From: Ypsolopha sequella
Lineage: Eukaryota > Arthropoda > Insecta > Lepidoptera > Ypsolophidae
Assembly: GCA_934047225.1 (NCBI GenBank)
Contig: OW203987.1
Span: 5,297,501 to 5,361,500, forward strand
Length of the DNA stretch: 64,000 nucleotides
Direction: 5' to 3'
Shown: in pieces, positions 31,981-41,085 of the stretch
Layout: each line of letters begins with the position of its first letter
How positions within the stretch are numbered: position 1 is the stretch's first letter
Notes under the pieces: generated by a model
Seen by the model: only the letters and a program-made list of their open reading frames with translations
Databases searched by the model: none
Told to the model about the DNA's origin: nothing
Made by a program: the position numbers and the translations under genes

Positions 31981-32078
31981 CTTCACCTAAAACGCTGTGT
32001 GTTTTAGAAAGAACATAATATTAATGTTTTGCATTACAACAAAACATGTATTATGTGATGAATAAAACACACAGCGTT
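31981..32078 (+). repeat. DIRS internal complementary region
   Basis: Left part (CTTCACCTAAAACGCTGTGT.. to 32020) equals the inverse of 27169-27208. Right part (from 32018, ATTAATGTTTTGCATTACAA..) equals the inverse of 32254-32314. Together they form the circle junction in complement. Confidence 0.9.
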
Positions 32079-32103
32079 GCAACAAGGTTCTTGCTGGTGA
32101 AGA

Positions 32104-32317
32104 CACTATGAGGACTGACAGATGTCATCGCGCTTTCACAGAGTAGAAGCGCCCGCTGGTGCAGATAAAGACGGTAAATCTCTAAGTTGCAGGTATGTTT
32201 TCACATATTTTTGGTTCGCCTAAGGCTTTACACAAACTGCATTCTTCACCTAAAACGCTGTGTGTTTTATTCATCACATAATACATGTTTTGTTGTAATG
32301 CAAAACATTAATATTAT
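32104..32317 (-). repeat. DIRS right terminal repeat plus 49-bp extension
   Basis: 32104-32268 is the inverse of the left repeat. 32269-32317 (ATTCATCACATAATACATG..) is an end-specific extension represented in the internal complementary region, as in DIRS-1-type elements where the right end is longer. Confidence 0.9.
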
Positions 32318-32653
32318 TTTTGGATTCTTTTTCTAGGGATTTGTTAAAACAGAAACGCGATTGGAGAAATTCGGCTCGATAGAAATATTTATTGAAATGA
32401 GGTCCTTTTCGAGACCAATTCTCCAGGTTTGACAATTTAGAATGACATATAGACTGCAACAATATTTTATTAGATGGGTTTTAACGGTATCTAGAACCTG
32501 GTTAAAACGAAATTTTGATAGCAGCTGTAGTACATTTATATTAATAAAAAACCGACTTTTTGCTACTTTTCCACGAATCCGTCCCTCTCGCACTGAGGAT
32601 TTTTTTCGCATATGGAGTAACAGGGACGCTAAAACTTTTACATATCGCCTTAA

Positions 32654-33160
32654 ATAATAATCATAACATTGAGTTTTTTAAACCAAGATCTTCACATGCG
32701 ATTGCCGCGTTTGAACTCCAAATGTTACGCAAATGTTTTTTTTTTCAAACAAACCAGCTATGCGAGCACGTAGGCGTCGATTAGAAACATTTGACAGATA
32801 GAATCGATAAATTCTAAACGATAACCCTTATTGCAACGAAATAAGAGTTACATTTTTATTTATCGAATCGATGTCAAGTCGATACCAAGTTCATGCTAAT
32901 ACCCCAGATACGTATGTACACAAAAGTTCGAAGACCGATTGAAGCGACTTTAGACTGTTAAAAAAAAATATTTGTTCAATTCAATGCTGTTTTATCTGGC
33001 TTCCGATAACTATTTGAGGTATCCCTTTTTTCAATACAACAATAACACAATAATTTTGAATATAACACGCGACAGAATACAACAACTAAACGCAATACAC
33101 ATACGAGTATTACTTTCTTTCTAACTCGTTAATTTGTTAAATAATAGACATTACGGTTAG
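32654..33160. other. Intergenic DNA, nothing recognised
   Basis: No gene seen. Confidence 0.4.
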
Positions 33161-33162
33161 AC

Positions 33163-34085
33163 AAGACAAGACAAATACTCTTTATTGTACACCAAAGTTA
33201 ATAAAATAAGGTAAAAAACAAACTTATGAGAGAAGGTAACAAATGGCGGCCTTATCACTTATAGCGATTTCTTCCAGACAACCTTTGGGTGGAAATTAAT
33301 CGTTGGAAAAAATAACGCGAAGGTGGTGCACAAAATAAATAATAATAATCAAATGGATAGCAAAATACCTAAAATAAATACACAAGTATAACATTGTACA
33401 TACAAATACATATAATACGATAAATATATACACTAATATATAACAAAAATAAATACTATAATACGTAAACCAAAAGTAAATAAATATTAGTGGCAGAAGT
33501 AGGGATTTAACTAACATTTACAAAGAAAGAAAATGATTTTTAAGTAATCTTTTGAAAACAGGCAACGAGGGAGCACGTTTAATAGCGATAGGCAAGTTAT
33601 TCCACAATGTGACAGCTTTAACAGCAAAAGAATTTCCATAAAAAGTTGTAGTGTGAGATGGAATTGCCAAACGCAAATTTTCGGAGGACCGTAGAGTACG
33701 GTCATGGGTAGAGTGCAGGAATTTAAAGCAATCTTTAAGATATGATGGAGTTGAAGGATTGAACAGTACAGAATAAAGAAGAGAGAGAATGTGGGCGTCA
33801 CGCCGAAGGCGAATTGGGAGCCACTGAAGTTGTAACCTAAAATCAGAAATGTGGTCAAACTTACGAAGACCGAAAATGAACCTTATGGCGAAGTTTTGGA
33901 GGCGTTCAAGCTTATTCAGCTGTTCCGAAGTTAAATCTAGATAACAAACGTCTGCATAATCAAGGATGGGCAAAAGAAGGGATGTAGCAAGCGCAATTTT
34001 GGTAGCTGTCGGGAGGAGATTTCTGAGTCTTCTCAAGGATCCTGCAGAGGCAAACATCTTCCGGCTAACTTGTTCCATTTGAGAT
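33163..34085 (-). mobile_element. 5'-truncated CR1-like LINE
   Basis: On the minus strand the copy begins abruptly near 34085 inside ORF2 and runs through the stop at 33518. The 3'-UTR contains GGTTGTCTGGAAGAAATCGC and GGCCGCCATTTG and ends at a TTGTCTTGTCTTGTCT tail near 33163. 5' truncation with a simple-repeat tail is the usual outcome of LINE target-primed reverse transcription. Confidence 0.8.
33518..34078 (-). pseudogene. Non-LTR retrotransposon ORF2 C-terminal region (186 aa open)
   Basis: This is the longest intact LINE frame in the window. From the Met at 34078, residues 20-45 (LLPTATKIALATSLLLPILD) and 40-75 (YADVCYLDLTSEQLNKLERL) match the thumb region downstream of the RT core, with the L-P-x-[LF]-[DE]-Y-x-[DS] and LxKLxRxQN motifs. 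The end shows SFAVKAVTLWNNLPIAIKRA and SLPVFKRLLKNHFLSL, the WNxLPxxIxxxxSxxxFKxxLKxxL signature that closes CR1/L2-like ORF2. The catalytic YADD and the endonuclease are missing because the copy is 5'-truncated. The start Met is internal to the original protein. The lack of stops over 560 bp suggests a fairly young insertion. Confidence 0.85.
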
Positions 34086-34304
34086 TCCTGAGAGTTAGAC
34101 TGTTAGTTTGGCTAACTAACCGTCACAGATGGGACTGTCAGTTATATTACGGTTTAAAACTGAGATTACTGCGAATGCCGAGTCAATTTGGAGTCAACAC
34201 GCTTCTGCTTCAGGTCGGAAATAAATAAGGCTAGACTAGAATATAGTTTTACACCCTAATAGACGGTGAAAGGATTTTTTATAATTTTCTTTATTGCAAA
34301 GACC

Positions 34305-34356
34305 GTTTAAGACGATATGTAAAAGTTTTAGCGTCTCTGTTACTCCATATGCGATA
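34305..34356. repeat. End fragment of a TTAA MITE family
   Basis: TTTAAGACGATATGTAAAAG followed by GCGTCTCTGTTACTCCATAT is the inverse of the 3' ends at 32600-32653 and 50290-50332. Confidence 0.6.
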
Positions 34357-34431
34357 AAACACTAGGGATTGGATATAATGCTGATAATCTTCTTATAAAT
34401 AATACTGATCAATTATTTCATATGAGTAAAA

Positions 34432-34716
34432 ACGGGTTATTCCCATCGGCTCACTAGTCGGTTGCAACAATAAAATTAATGTATTTTTTTCCCAACCGGC
34501 CAGTGAGCTTACTGAGTACTACTTTATTCAGTGGAAAATTTTCACAACGGACCAGGGTCAAATGTGAACTTACGTATTACGTATTTGACCCTGGTTCGTT
34601 GTAAAAATTTTCCATTGAATAAAGTAGTACTCAGTAGGCTCACTGGTCGGTTGGGAAAAAAAATACATTAATTTTGTACTTGCAACCGACCAGTGAACCG
34701 ATAGGAATAACCCGTA
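34432..34716. mobile_element. 285-bp near-perfect palindrome (fold-back element)
   Basis: The arms of about 130 bp are inverses: ACGGGTTATTCCCATCGG / CCGATAGGAATAACCCGT, TACTGAGTACTACTTTATTC / GAATAAAGTAGTACTCAGTA, and GGACCAGGGTCAAAT / ATTTGACCCTGGTTC, around a loop of about 20 bp. Non-coding. Confidence 0.9.
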
Positions 34717-34900
34717 AAACTATACTTGATGCATATAAATAAATAATAAATGTTTAGACCAATAACATGGATATAATTTACTACAATACATACCGTCTAA
34801 GAAAACATACCTATATATTGGTAATAACGTTATAATATGTCGCACCTAGACTAAACAAAACAAATACCCGACATGAAGCAACTTAACAAAATAAAAACCG

Positions 34901-35339
34901 TTAAGGGGCTTAGTATCGCCAAATGGGTACTTTCTAAAGCCCACTCCTCGTTTATGGTCAAACCAAAAATATTTAAAAACTACTCTAAGACAAAATAATA
35001 ATATGCAACACTTTTTTTTCATACCTCCAAAATTTCTATATAAATAAAAATTCAACCGAATGGTGTTTTTGACTTGAATTCCCTACTGCTTCTAAGCGGC
35101 TTGATCGATTTAATTCATTTATGCTTTGATAAATAGATAAACTTGATAGCTATAAACATAACATAGTATTATTCAATCGAACAATCACGTCCAAGTGAAA
35201 AGTATTATTTTCTCCTATTTTGTCCTATCAAGGACGCAGCGTGCGTCGTAACTACCACATGCATTGCGTGGTCGCTTCCGTCGATATTCGTACCGACAAA
35301 CATCGAGCTGCTAATTTTGCAACGCTCTAATCGCCTTAA
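34901..35339 (+). mobile_element. TTAA-flanked MITE, family P1, copy 1
   Basis: TTAA at 34901-34904 and 35336-35339, with ends GGGGCTTAGTATCGCCAAAT and inverse GGCGATTAGAGCG. The body shares ATTCATTTATGCTTTGATAA, ATTCAATCGAACAATCACGT and ATCAAGGACGCAGCG with 46944-47417 and, inverted in part, 45963-46425. Non-coding. A piggyBac-type mobiliser is inferred from TTAA. Confidence 0.8.
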
Positions 35340-35762
35340 GAGCGCACTGAGTTTTTTACACAGTCAAACACATTTTTATAACCCTTGCTTTTTTCATTTT
35401 TTCCATCCTGTATATTGGATCTATTGGGTATAATACTAGACTGTATACACGATGGAAACACGATTTGATAAAGTTGGCTCAATAGAATAAATTCACAAAG
35501 TTACCTCTTTTCGAGCATTTTTTCCTCTATTTCCCTACTTTTTTATATAAATAAGTAATTTGATAGTATGATTTATTTACTAAAATAAAGTTCATAGATG
35601 ACTGGAGCGTTTATACACGATGGTTTTTATTTATGAACAATATAATGAAAAAAAAAAAACAACGAAAAACGTTGAAAAAGTGCAAAAGTTTGGTTATTAT
35701 CTTTACTCTTTACACGTAAAGAAAAAGACAGAGACAAAGGCAAACGCTCGGTGCGCCCTTAA
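35336..35762 (+). mobile_element. TTAA-flanked MITE, family P2, copy 1
   Basis: Starts at the same TTAA that ends the previous element and stops at the TTAA that starts the next one. GAGCGCACTGAG and CGGTGCGCCC ends. ATAAAGTTCATAGATGACTG, GCGTTTATACACGATGG and CAAAAGTTTGGTTATTATCT recur inverted at 52303-52741. Confidence 0.8.
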
Positions 35763-35977
35763 GGTTAAACGTCAGTCGCTTAGCAAAAAGTGCATAACTT
35801 AACTTTGTATTTCTTGTTTAGAAGCTAAAAATTGAAAAAAAATTTGGTTTGTGGCGGTTAACACCAATAGTTTAGTATGAATGAGGTTTATAAAGCATGA
35901 GTTTGCAATTTAATGCATAATTAGTCATGATCTGGTCCAAAACAACTTAAACTGCTGTTGTAACTTTTTCACCTTAA
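35759..35977 (+). mobile_element. TTAA-flanked MITE, family P3, partial copy
   Basis: TTAAGGTTAAACGTCAGTCG, GTGCATAACTTAACTTTGTA, GTTAACACCAATAGTTTAGT and AATTAGTCATGATCTGG follow the arm of the composite at 20230-21382. The right edge is tentatively the TTAA at 35974-35977. Confidence 0.65.
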
Positions 35978-36023
35978 AATATTTTTTTATATAGCAAAGA
36001 AATGAAAGTAGCCTTTACAGATT

Positions 36024-36165
36024 TTATTATTTTTTATTTCCTTTCGTTATTTTAAAAGAAATACTCAAACATTCTACATTTTTCCAGTACAGAAAAATTA
36101 CGCAAAAAGAATTTGGAAGTTTGTGTATTTCTTTTTAAATAACGAAAGGAAAAAATCATTAATAT
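36024..36165. repeat. Inverted repeat
   Basis: TTTCCTTTCGTTATTTTAAA and its near-inverse TTTAAATAACGAAAGGAAA lie about 75 bp apart. Probably a small fold-back element. Confidence 0.7.
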
Positions 36166-36522
36166 TTTATATGACTAAGGTACTTTGAACTCTTTAGGTA
36201 AAAAAATATATTTCAATTTGGAACAAAAAAATTTCTTTTTTCTGTTTGCAACGCTAAATTACATTTTTCGTGATTTTAGTGATCTTTCCGATTTTTTTCC
36301 CGATGCTTGTGATACTTGTGTGAAATCTGAAAATTATAATGTAGTTCAACTCCTTAACTACCTACACAAATTTCATTTGTTAAAAATATTTTGTTTTAAT
36401 ATGCTAAATTGTCCAAACGCGAGAGCATGTTTGGCGAAACGGACCCTTAAGTACCAAATGTTTATTTATATACAAATTTAGTAGCCTAAGCAGGGACTAG
36501 TAGATCTAGTGGTCTTTTTAAA
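36166..36522. other. Intergenic DNA, nothing recognised
   Basis: A 98-codon plus frame at 36185-36481 is Phe/Asn/Tyr-rich, as expected of AT-rich chance frames, and shows no domain. Confidence 0.4.
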
Positions 36523-36729
36523 ATGATGGATCACCAGGATCCTTTATGATGGATCACCAGGATCCTTTATGATGGATCACCAGGATCCTTTATGATGGAT
36601 CACCAGGATCCTTTATGATGGATCACCAGGATCCTTTATGATGGATCACCAGGATCCTTTATGATGGATCACCAGGATCCTTTATGATGGATCACCAGGA
36701 TCCTTTATGATGGATCACCAGGATCCTTT
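36523..36729. repeat. 9 x 23-bp perfect minisatellite
   Basis: Nine identical units of ATGATGGATCACCAGGATCC plus TTT, starting every 23 bp from 36523 to 36707. Each unit contains two GGATC sites and GGATCC. Zero divergence between units indicates recent expansion or active homogenisation. Confidence 0.98.
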
Positions 36730-36879
36730 ATGAAAGTTGCCGTTTTGGAAACGTGTCCTTACAAAATTAGGCTTTCATAAGAAATACTGAATATAGTTAC
36801 CATTCACAAGCGATTTATTGTGTTTAAACCTTGAACAATTTAAGGGCATTTTTGAAATACATATTTAATGTTCCTTAGT

Positions 36880-37012
36880 ATTAAATTAACATTGCAGTAT
36901 AGAAACGCAGAAAGAAAAGTAAATCTGGATGTGAGGAGCTCTGAACCAGTATTCGAACCCGGGACCTCTCGCTTGCCGGGCGATTGCGCTAACCTCTGAG
37001 CTATCCAGGTCT
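36880..37012 (-). mobile_element. tRNA-derived SINE, copy 2
   Basis: The minus strand shows A-box-like TAGCTCAGAGGTTAGCGC and B box GGGTTCGAATACTGG, with anticodon-arm-like TCGCCCGGCAAGCGA. The body GCTCCTCACATCCAGATTTA and tail TATACTGCAATGTTAATTTA are shared with copy 1 at 22982-23133. Confidence 0.75.
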
Positions 37013-37879
37013 CAACACAACTCGTGAATTTACCGACGTGCTTTCCCATACTGCAATGATATTTATGGATACCCAATTTACAGTGAGCCATTGAAATGTC
37101 TCTAAAACATATATATTTTCAGACTAAATTATCACAATTTAATGGTTTAAAATGAATTAGAAAAGAAACAAAATCGGAAGAATCGAGCTGGATAAGTTGT
37201 TGGATAAGTCACAATTAATTTTTCTCTGTGATTTTTTTTCAATTTTTTTTTTTTTAATCTTGCAATGCCTTTGTATAACATGTAGAGTTTTCCAGCGATG
37301 GATTTTGCTACAAATCTTACTATCAATCTAGTTGAACTTAGGCCTTTTCTAATTCAATAACCAAGTTTACGAGGAACCCTAAGAGGGATATCAGGTAAAA
37401 TGTAACTACGAGGGCAATCTATACCAGAGATTCTTAAGTGGTTTCCATGGCATGAGTACCGGGGGTCCTTGGATATGTATAAAATATTGATGAATAAAAG
37501 TGAAGAGCACCGTATTCGCTCGAGCTCCCATACTATTGCGGTGTTCGCTGACAATATCCATATTTATTGGATACTTTCTCCCACGGCTCCGCCAGTGTTA
37601 ATTCAATCTTTGCCCCGTTTTCGGATTTCGACTTGGTGGTTATTTTATCCTATACATATGTTAATATGTTAATCACGATACGATGATACGAGTAATAAAG
37701 AAAACCGCATCAAAAGTCGTTGAGTGGTCCTTGAGTTAAAACATACATACATACAGACAAAAATTCAAAAAAATTTAGTTTTGGTTTCGGGACAATACTA
37801 AGAAAACCTATATCATATAAAATTTTGCAAAAATATTCAATTATTTTTGCCAAACTAGTTTTTCGAAAGTCCTGCAGCG
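37013..37879. other. Intergenic DNA with repeat scraps
   Basis: No gene. AAAACATACATACATACAGAC near 37740 resembles an end motif of several insect repeats, but no boundaries are visible. Confidence 0.35.
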
Positions 37880-38060
37880 CTGAAGAGAGCCGGTAGGTTA
37901 GGTTAGAAGGTTGTAGATAATAATAGGTTGAACATCTAAAAATGCTAAATGAGCATCTAAATTACTGAGTTGGCATCAACTGGGTTAGGTTAGGTTTCAA
38001 CATATTATTTTGCATGCCAACTTAGTAATTTTGATGGTGATTTTTATATTTTTTGATGGT
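37880..38060. repeat. Dispersed repeat with TTAGG core, copy 1
   Basis: GGTTAGGTTAG motifs at 37895 and 37984. ATAATAGGTTGA, CATCTAAATTACT and TTTCAACATATTATTTT are shared with 51835-51990. GAGTTGGCATCAA / TTGCATGCCAACTTAG gives it a fold-back shape. Confidence 0.75.
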
Positions 38061-38794
38061 CAGTTAATTACAACCCGAAGGTTATATATGGCGGTTGCGC
38101 CACTACTTTTATTATGACAACCTAAAATAATTTTGGCCTAGGCAAAACTAGTTTATCCTGAAATCGGGTTTGGCTGGGCTGTATACACTCGCTTGCACCA
38201 TAATTAGATAAGAAATGTTGAACAAATGAAACCAGTTTATTATGGCTAGACCAACCTTTGACCACCCTAAAGTAGATCATATTACCATGAATTAAGAAGT
38301 AAATTAAATTAGATAAACATTGGTTACGGGCAGTTTGGTCAGTCAGCTGTGAGCTATCTACACCTATTTTACCTTCATCATCCATCACACACAAACTGTG
38401 TTTGTTTAAGTGATGTGAACTATGTTTAATTAAATGAATGTAATAATGTGTTAAATAAATAAATAAAATAAAATAATTCCATTTTATTAATTCGTTTTTA
38501 AAGCGGTCAGGGGTGTACAAACTTTAAGAAACCCTGGTTTAGTCGTATACTCGCTAATAGTATTAGGAGTTCATAAAGTAAATTAGGAGTTCATAAAGTG
38601 AATTAGTTTTCGGTCTCTGATCTGTACTTTATTTTTAGTGCTAAGTTATCGTAATTTCATGTGCAAAAGTTTATGTAGCGTGTATACGCTTTCCAAATTT
38701 ATGTGAGTGGACCAATGAGGTTTTATTATGTAACATAAAATGATAAATATGATAATAGACTTTTCTTGTCTTTTAGATTAAATAAATTATATAT
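38061..38794. other. Intergenic DNA with (AAAT)n tail
   Basis: The minus frame at 38122-38520 crosses an (AAAT)n run (about 38453-38475) and has no domain. The tail itself suggests an old retroposon end. Confidence 0.4.
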
Positions 38795-39046
38795 ACAAGG
38801 TGTAACAGAAAGGTGTAACCATATTTGAAGAGCTTATTCAGTCAATGGTATAGTACAACTTACTATGGAACAAAACCTGTATCTCGAAAACAAAATTTTA
38901 CTGTTTCATAGAAAAATGCAATGCCGCTCGGCCGAAATGTATGGAAGGGCAGATTCTTTTTTTTGAGATTTCAGGGTTGGCTCCATAGTAAAGGTTGTTC
39001 TATACCATTGACTGAATAAGCTATTCACCTTTCTGTTACACGTTGT
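38795..39046. mobile_element. 252-bp MITE with 21-bp TIRs
   Basis: ACAAGGTGTAACAGAAAGGT and inverse ACCTTTCTGTTACACGTTGT. Inner arms ACCATTGACTGAATAAGC and inverse GCTTATTCAGTCAATGG. Ends of the ACAAGGTG type are shared with families A and B, so these MITEs may use the same transposase. Confidence 0.85.
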
Positions 39047-39366
39047 GTATACGAAAACACAAAAAATATAATTATAGGTAGTAAAATATATTTCGACCAC
39101 TAATTGTGGTCGGCATCAGTTACACAATTATATATAAAAGTTAAAAATTTATAATTATAAATTATAGGTACTTATGATACTGAATATTTTATTTTTATAA
39201 TGATGCCAGCTAAAGTGATGGATAGGAAATTGAAGAAGGTCTTATGAAGAAGTTTGCATTGTTTCTTGTGCTGACTCCTCGTAAATATCAATGCTGCTTG
39301 TTCAGGCCCGGACCGTAGTGGGCACCAAGTGACCAAATATATGATCCTTCCCATGTCCGTAGTTGA
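39047..39366. other. Short spacer with a TATATTTCGACCA core
   Basis: 39088-39120 repeats the TATATTTCGACCA..TGGTCGGCATCAG core of the insertion at 20279-20478. Nothing else seen. Confidence 0.4.
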
Positions 39367-39734
39367 GTGTCTGTCAGTGGAGGTGAAAATTTATTATGTA
39401 ATAATATATCTTTGATGGATAAAATCAGAAACGAATATGTCCGTCAGAGATCGAAGGTGATCGACATAGCCTGCCGAATCAGTAAGTTGAAGTGGCAGTG
39501 GACTGGACATATTTGTCGCGGACGTGATAACCGTTGGGGCCGTAAGGCATTGGAATGGAGACCACGTACAGCAAAGCGCAGCGTAGGCCACCCTCGTGCC
39601 CGCTAGACTGACGATCTGAAGGACGTTGCGGGTGGCGGCTGGATGAGGATGACTGAGGACCGCCAAGAGTGGCGTAATATTGGGTAGGCCTATGTCCAGC
39701 AGTGGACGAATACGGGCTGATGGATGGATGGATA
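39367..39734 (+). pseudogene. RTE-type LINE ORF2 C-terminus with simple-repeat tail
   Basis: The plus strand reads DKIRNEYVRQRSKVIDIACR, then ISKLKWQWTGHICRGRDNRW and KALEWRPRTAKRSVGHPRAR. It then has an in-frame TAG, then TDDLKDVAGGGWMRMTEDRQ and, after another stop, AYVQQWTNTG. This is the complete extreme C-terminus of RTE-type LINEs (LKWxWxGHxxR..RPRxxKRSxGxPxxRWxDDLxxVAGxxWMxxAxDRxxW..GEAYVQQW). It is inactivated by two stops. Directly after it comes a (GGAT)n tail (39718-39734), marking the true 3' end. Only this tail portion was inserted. Confidence 0.85.
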
Positions 39735-40854
39735 TCATTGAAGTGGACGCATTGAAATGAGGCCAAACTGGGCTCTAATTAAGTACATACATTTTAAATG
39801 TCTACGATTATAAGTTAGCTTGAGACCTAATTATGTGTCTTTTTCCAAGGTTTTTTCCAAAAATATGTTGTTTGATAAAAAAAAATATTTTAAAATAAGT
39901 CGATTTGAAATAATAATTTGGCCGCACAGATCGATCAAATACGCATGATGTGCCAAGAAAATACGCATGATGTGTAAGAACTACTTTTCGCCTCTATTGC
40001 GTTGAGATAAGAGCGAAAGGATGGTTATCGACAGTTTCTTCTCTTTGGTAATACAGTTCGAGCAAAAAGTAACAAAAAACGCAGGGTTGGCTGAACGCAA
40101 CCTGGAGCGTTTTGTGAGTAAGAAACTGCCGACAGAAGTAATAACTTAAAACTATGAAATGTTAACATAAGCACGTCAGTTGTTCTCTAGAGAACACCGT
40201 AAGCTGTACTACGCTGACTGAACAGAATCCGTACTGGCGTGGAAAGGTGCAACTATAATCTGCACCACGGGGATGGCGTGACACAAATTTTATTCGAGAA
40301 CCTCTGTCGTCACTTTTCGGAATAACGTAGTATTACCTAGTTAGTAAACATACGCGGCGCACACATAGATTCACCCGTCTTCATACAGCCAAAATAACAC
40401 CGTATTTCTATGAAGCTTAGATGTAAAATACCAAACACGTCATGGCACTGTGCCAATGTGTGTGAAGAGCCATGACCAGCGGCCGCACTATGACACAATT
40501 AGGTCCGTGTTGATAATGTTTGAAAAAATATACATTGCGGCGTTAATATTCTAACTCAATGTGTGACACTCTTTATAACCTGCAATGGACAAAATATTGT
40601 CTAATTTCAACGCTACTCGCTACAATGCTAAATATTTCATGGTAAGGTTGAAATTTTATTCACCGCGAGGTTTATTCTGTAAATATGACAGTAAATACAT
40701 ATTTAAATTGTTTACGAGTGAAATGAAATTCCTTTGGATGTCTTATTTGCGTTACTTGAAGAGTTAGAACAATTTGCCACGCTGCGCTGCAATACACCAT
40801 TTTTACAATATGTTTGTTCTAACGCGTTCGGTTGAGAAATGAGAGGCCCGTGGA
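39735..40854. other. Intergenic DNA, nothing recognised
   Basis: No gene, RNA or bounded repeat recognised over 1.1 kb. Confidence 0.4.
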
Positions 40855-40879
40855 TTATGTCTTGACGTATTGATCATAT

Positions 40880-41085
40880 TGGTGCGTCGCAGTCACGGCT
40901 TTCATGGCCTTTCTCTGTGACCTGCACCAATGGGATATCGCTGACTCACTTCGCTGCGACCGTGGAGCCTCAGAACAGACTATCAGTGACATCGTAGAGG
41001 AGTGCCCCATCAGAAAGACTTCTGGTGGGCTGGAGCAGCTACACCAACGAACACCTGACGCGAAAACATGGCTATCAAACACAAA
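40880..41085 (+). pseudogene. LINE C-terminal zinc-knuckle region fragment
   Basis: The plus strand reads AFMAFLCDLHQWDIADSLRC, then DRGASEQTISDIVEECPIRK. This matches the C-terminal C-x-C-G...QT.[DE]H[IL]...CP knuckle of many non-LTR elements, with preceding FLxxLHxW. Here the second Cys is Arg (CDRG) and the His position is Asp (SDI), so metal binding is probably lost. The ending GGLEQLHQRTPDAKTWLSN corresponds to the final helix of such proteins. No RT core is nearby. Confidence 0.6.

Larger units (their letters stand above)
27169..32317 (+). mobile_element. Degenerate DIRS-like retrotransposon (5.15 kb)
   Basis: Inverted terminal repeats of about 165 bp (27184-27350 and 32104-32268) differ at only one or two positions. 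Inside the right end, 31981-32078 is an internal complementary region. Its left 40 bp are the exact inverse of 27169-27208. Its right 60 bp or so are the exact inverse of the outer right end, 32254-32314. That arrangement defines DIRS elements, whose circular intermediate is completed by copying both ends from this region. The contents fit: gag-like fragments, a possible RT tail near 29440-29535 (GNPDIKSQARKFMSSLGNLL), and the N-terminus of a tyrosine recombinase. All frames are broken. No target-site duplication is seen, as expected for DIRS. Confidence 0.85.
27092..32653. mobile_element. TTAA-flanked MITE apparently split by the DIRS element
   Basis: TTAAGGCGCTACGGAAAAAA lies just left of the DIRS element. 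Right of it comes a block ending CATATCGCCTTAA (TTAA at 32650-32653), with ATGGAGTAACAGGGACGCTA inside. That right block matches 50020-50332. Read together, the two flanks look like one TTAA MITE interrupted at 27168/32318. This is inferred, because no intact copy covering the junction is present. Confidence 0.4.

Noticed and set aside
33296..33858. Other minus-strand frames overlapping the LINE at 33.2-34.1 kb
   Set aside because: They are shadows of the 186-codon ORF2 C-terminus or of its 3'-UTR.
36523..36729. Regulatory array or coding repeat
   Set aside because: The 23-bp unit shifts the frame each time and no gene is adjacent. Described as a minisatellite only.
37891..38000. True telomere sequence
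   Set aside because: Only two or three TTAGG units, inside a dispersed repeat that has another copy at 51.9 kb.
38122..38520. 132-codon minus-strand frame as a gene
   Set aside because: It crosses an (AAAT)n tail and has AT-driven composition and no domain.
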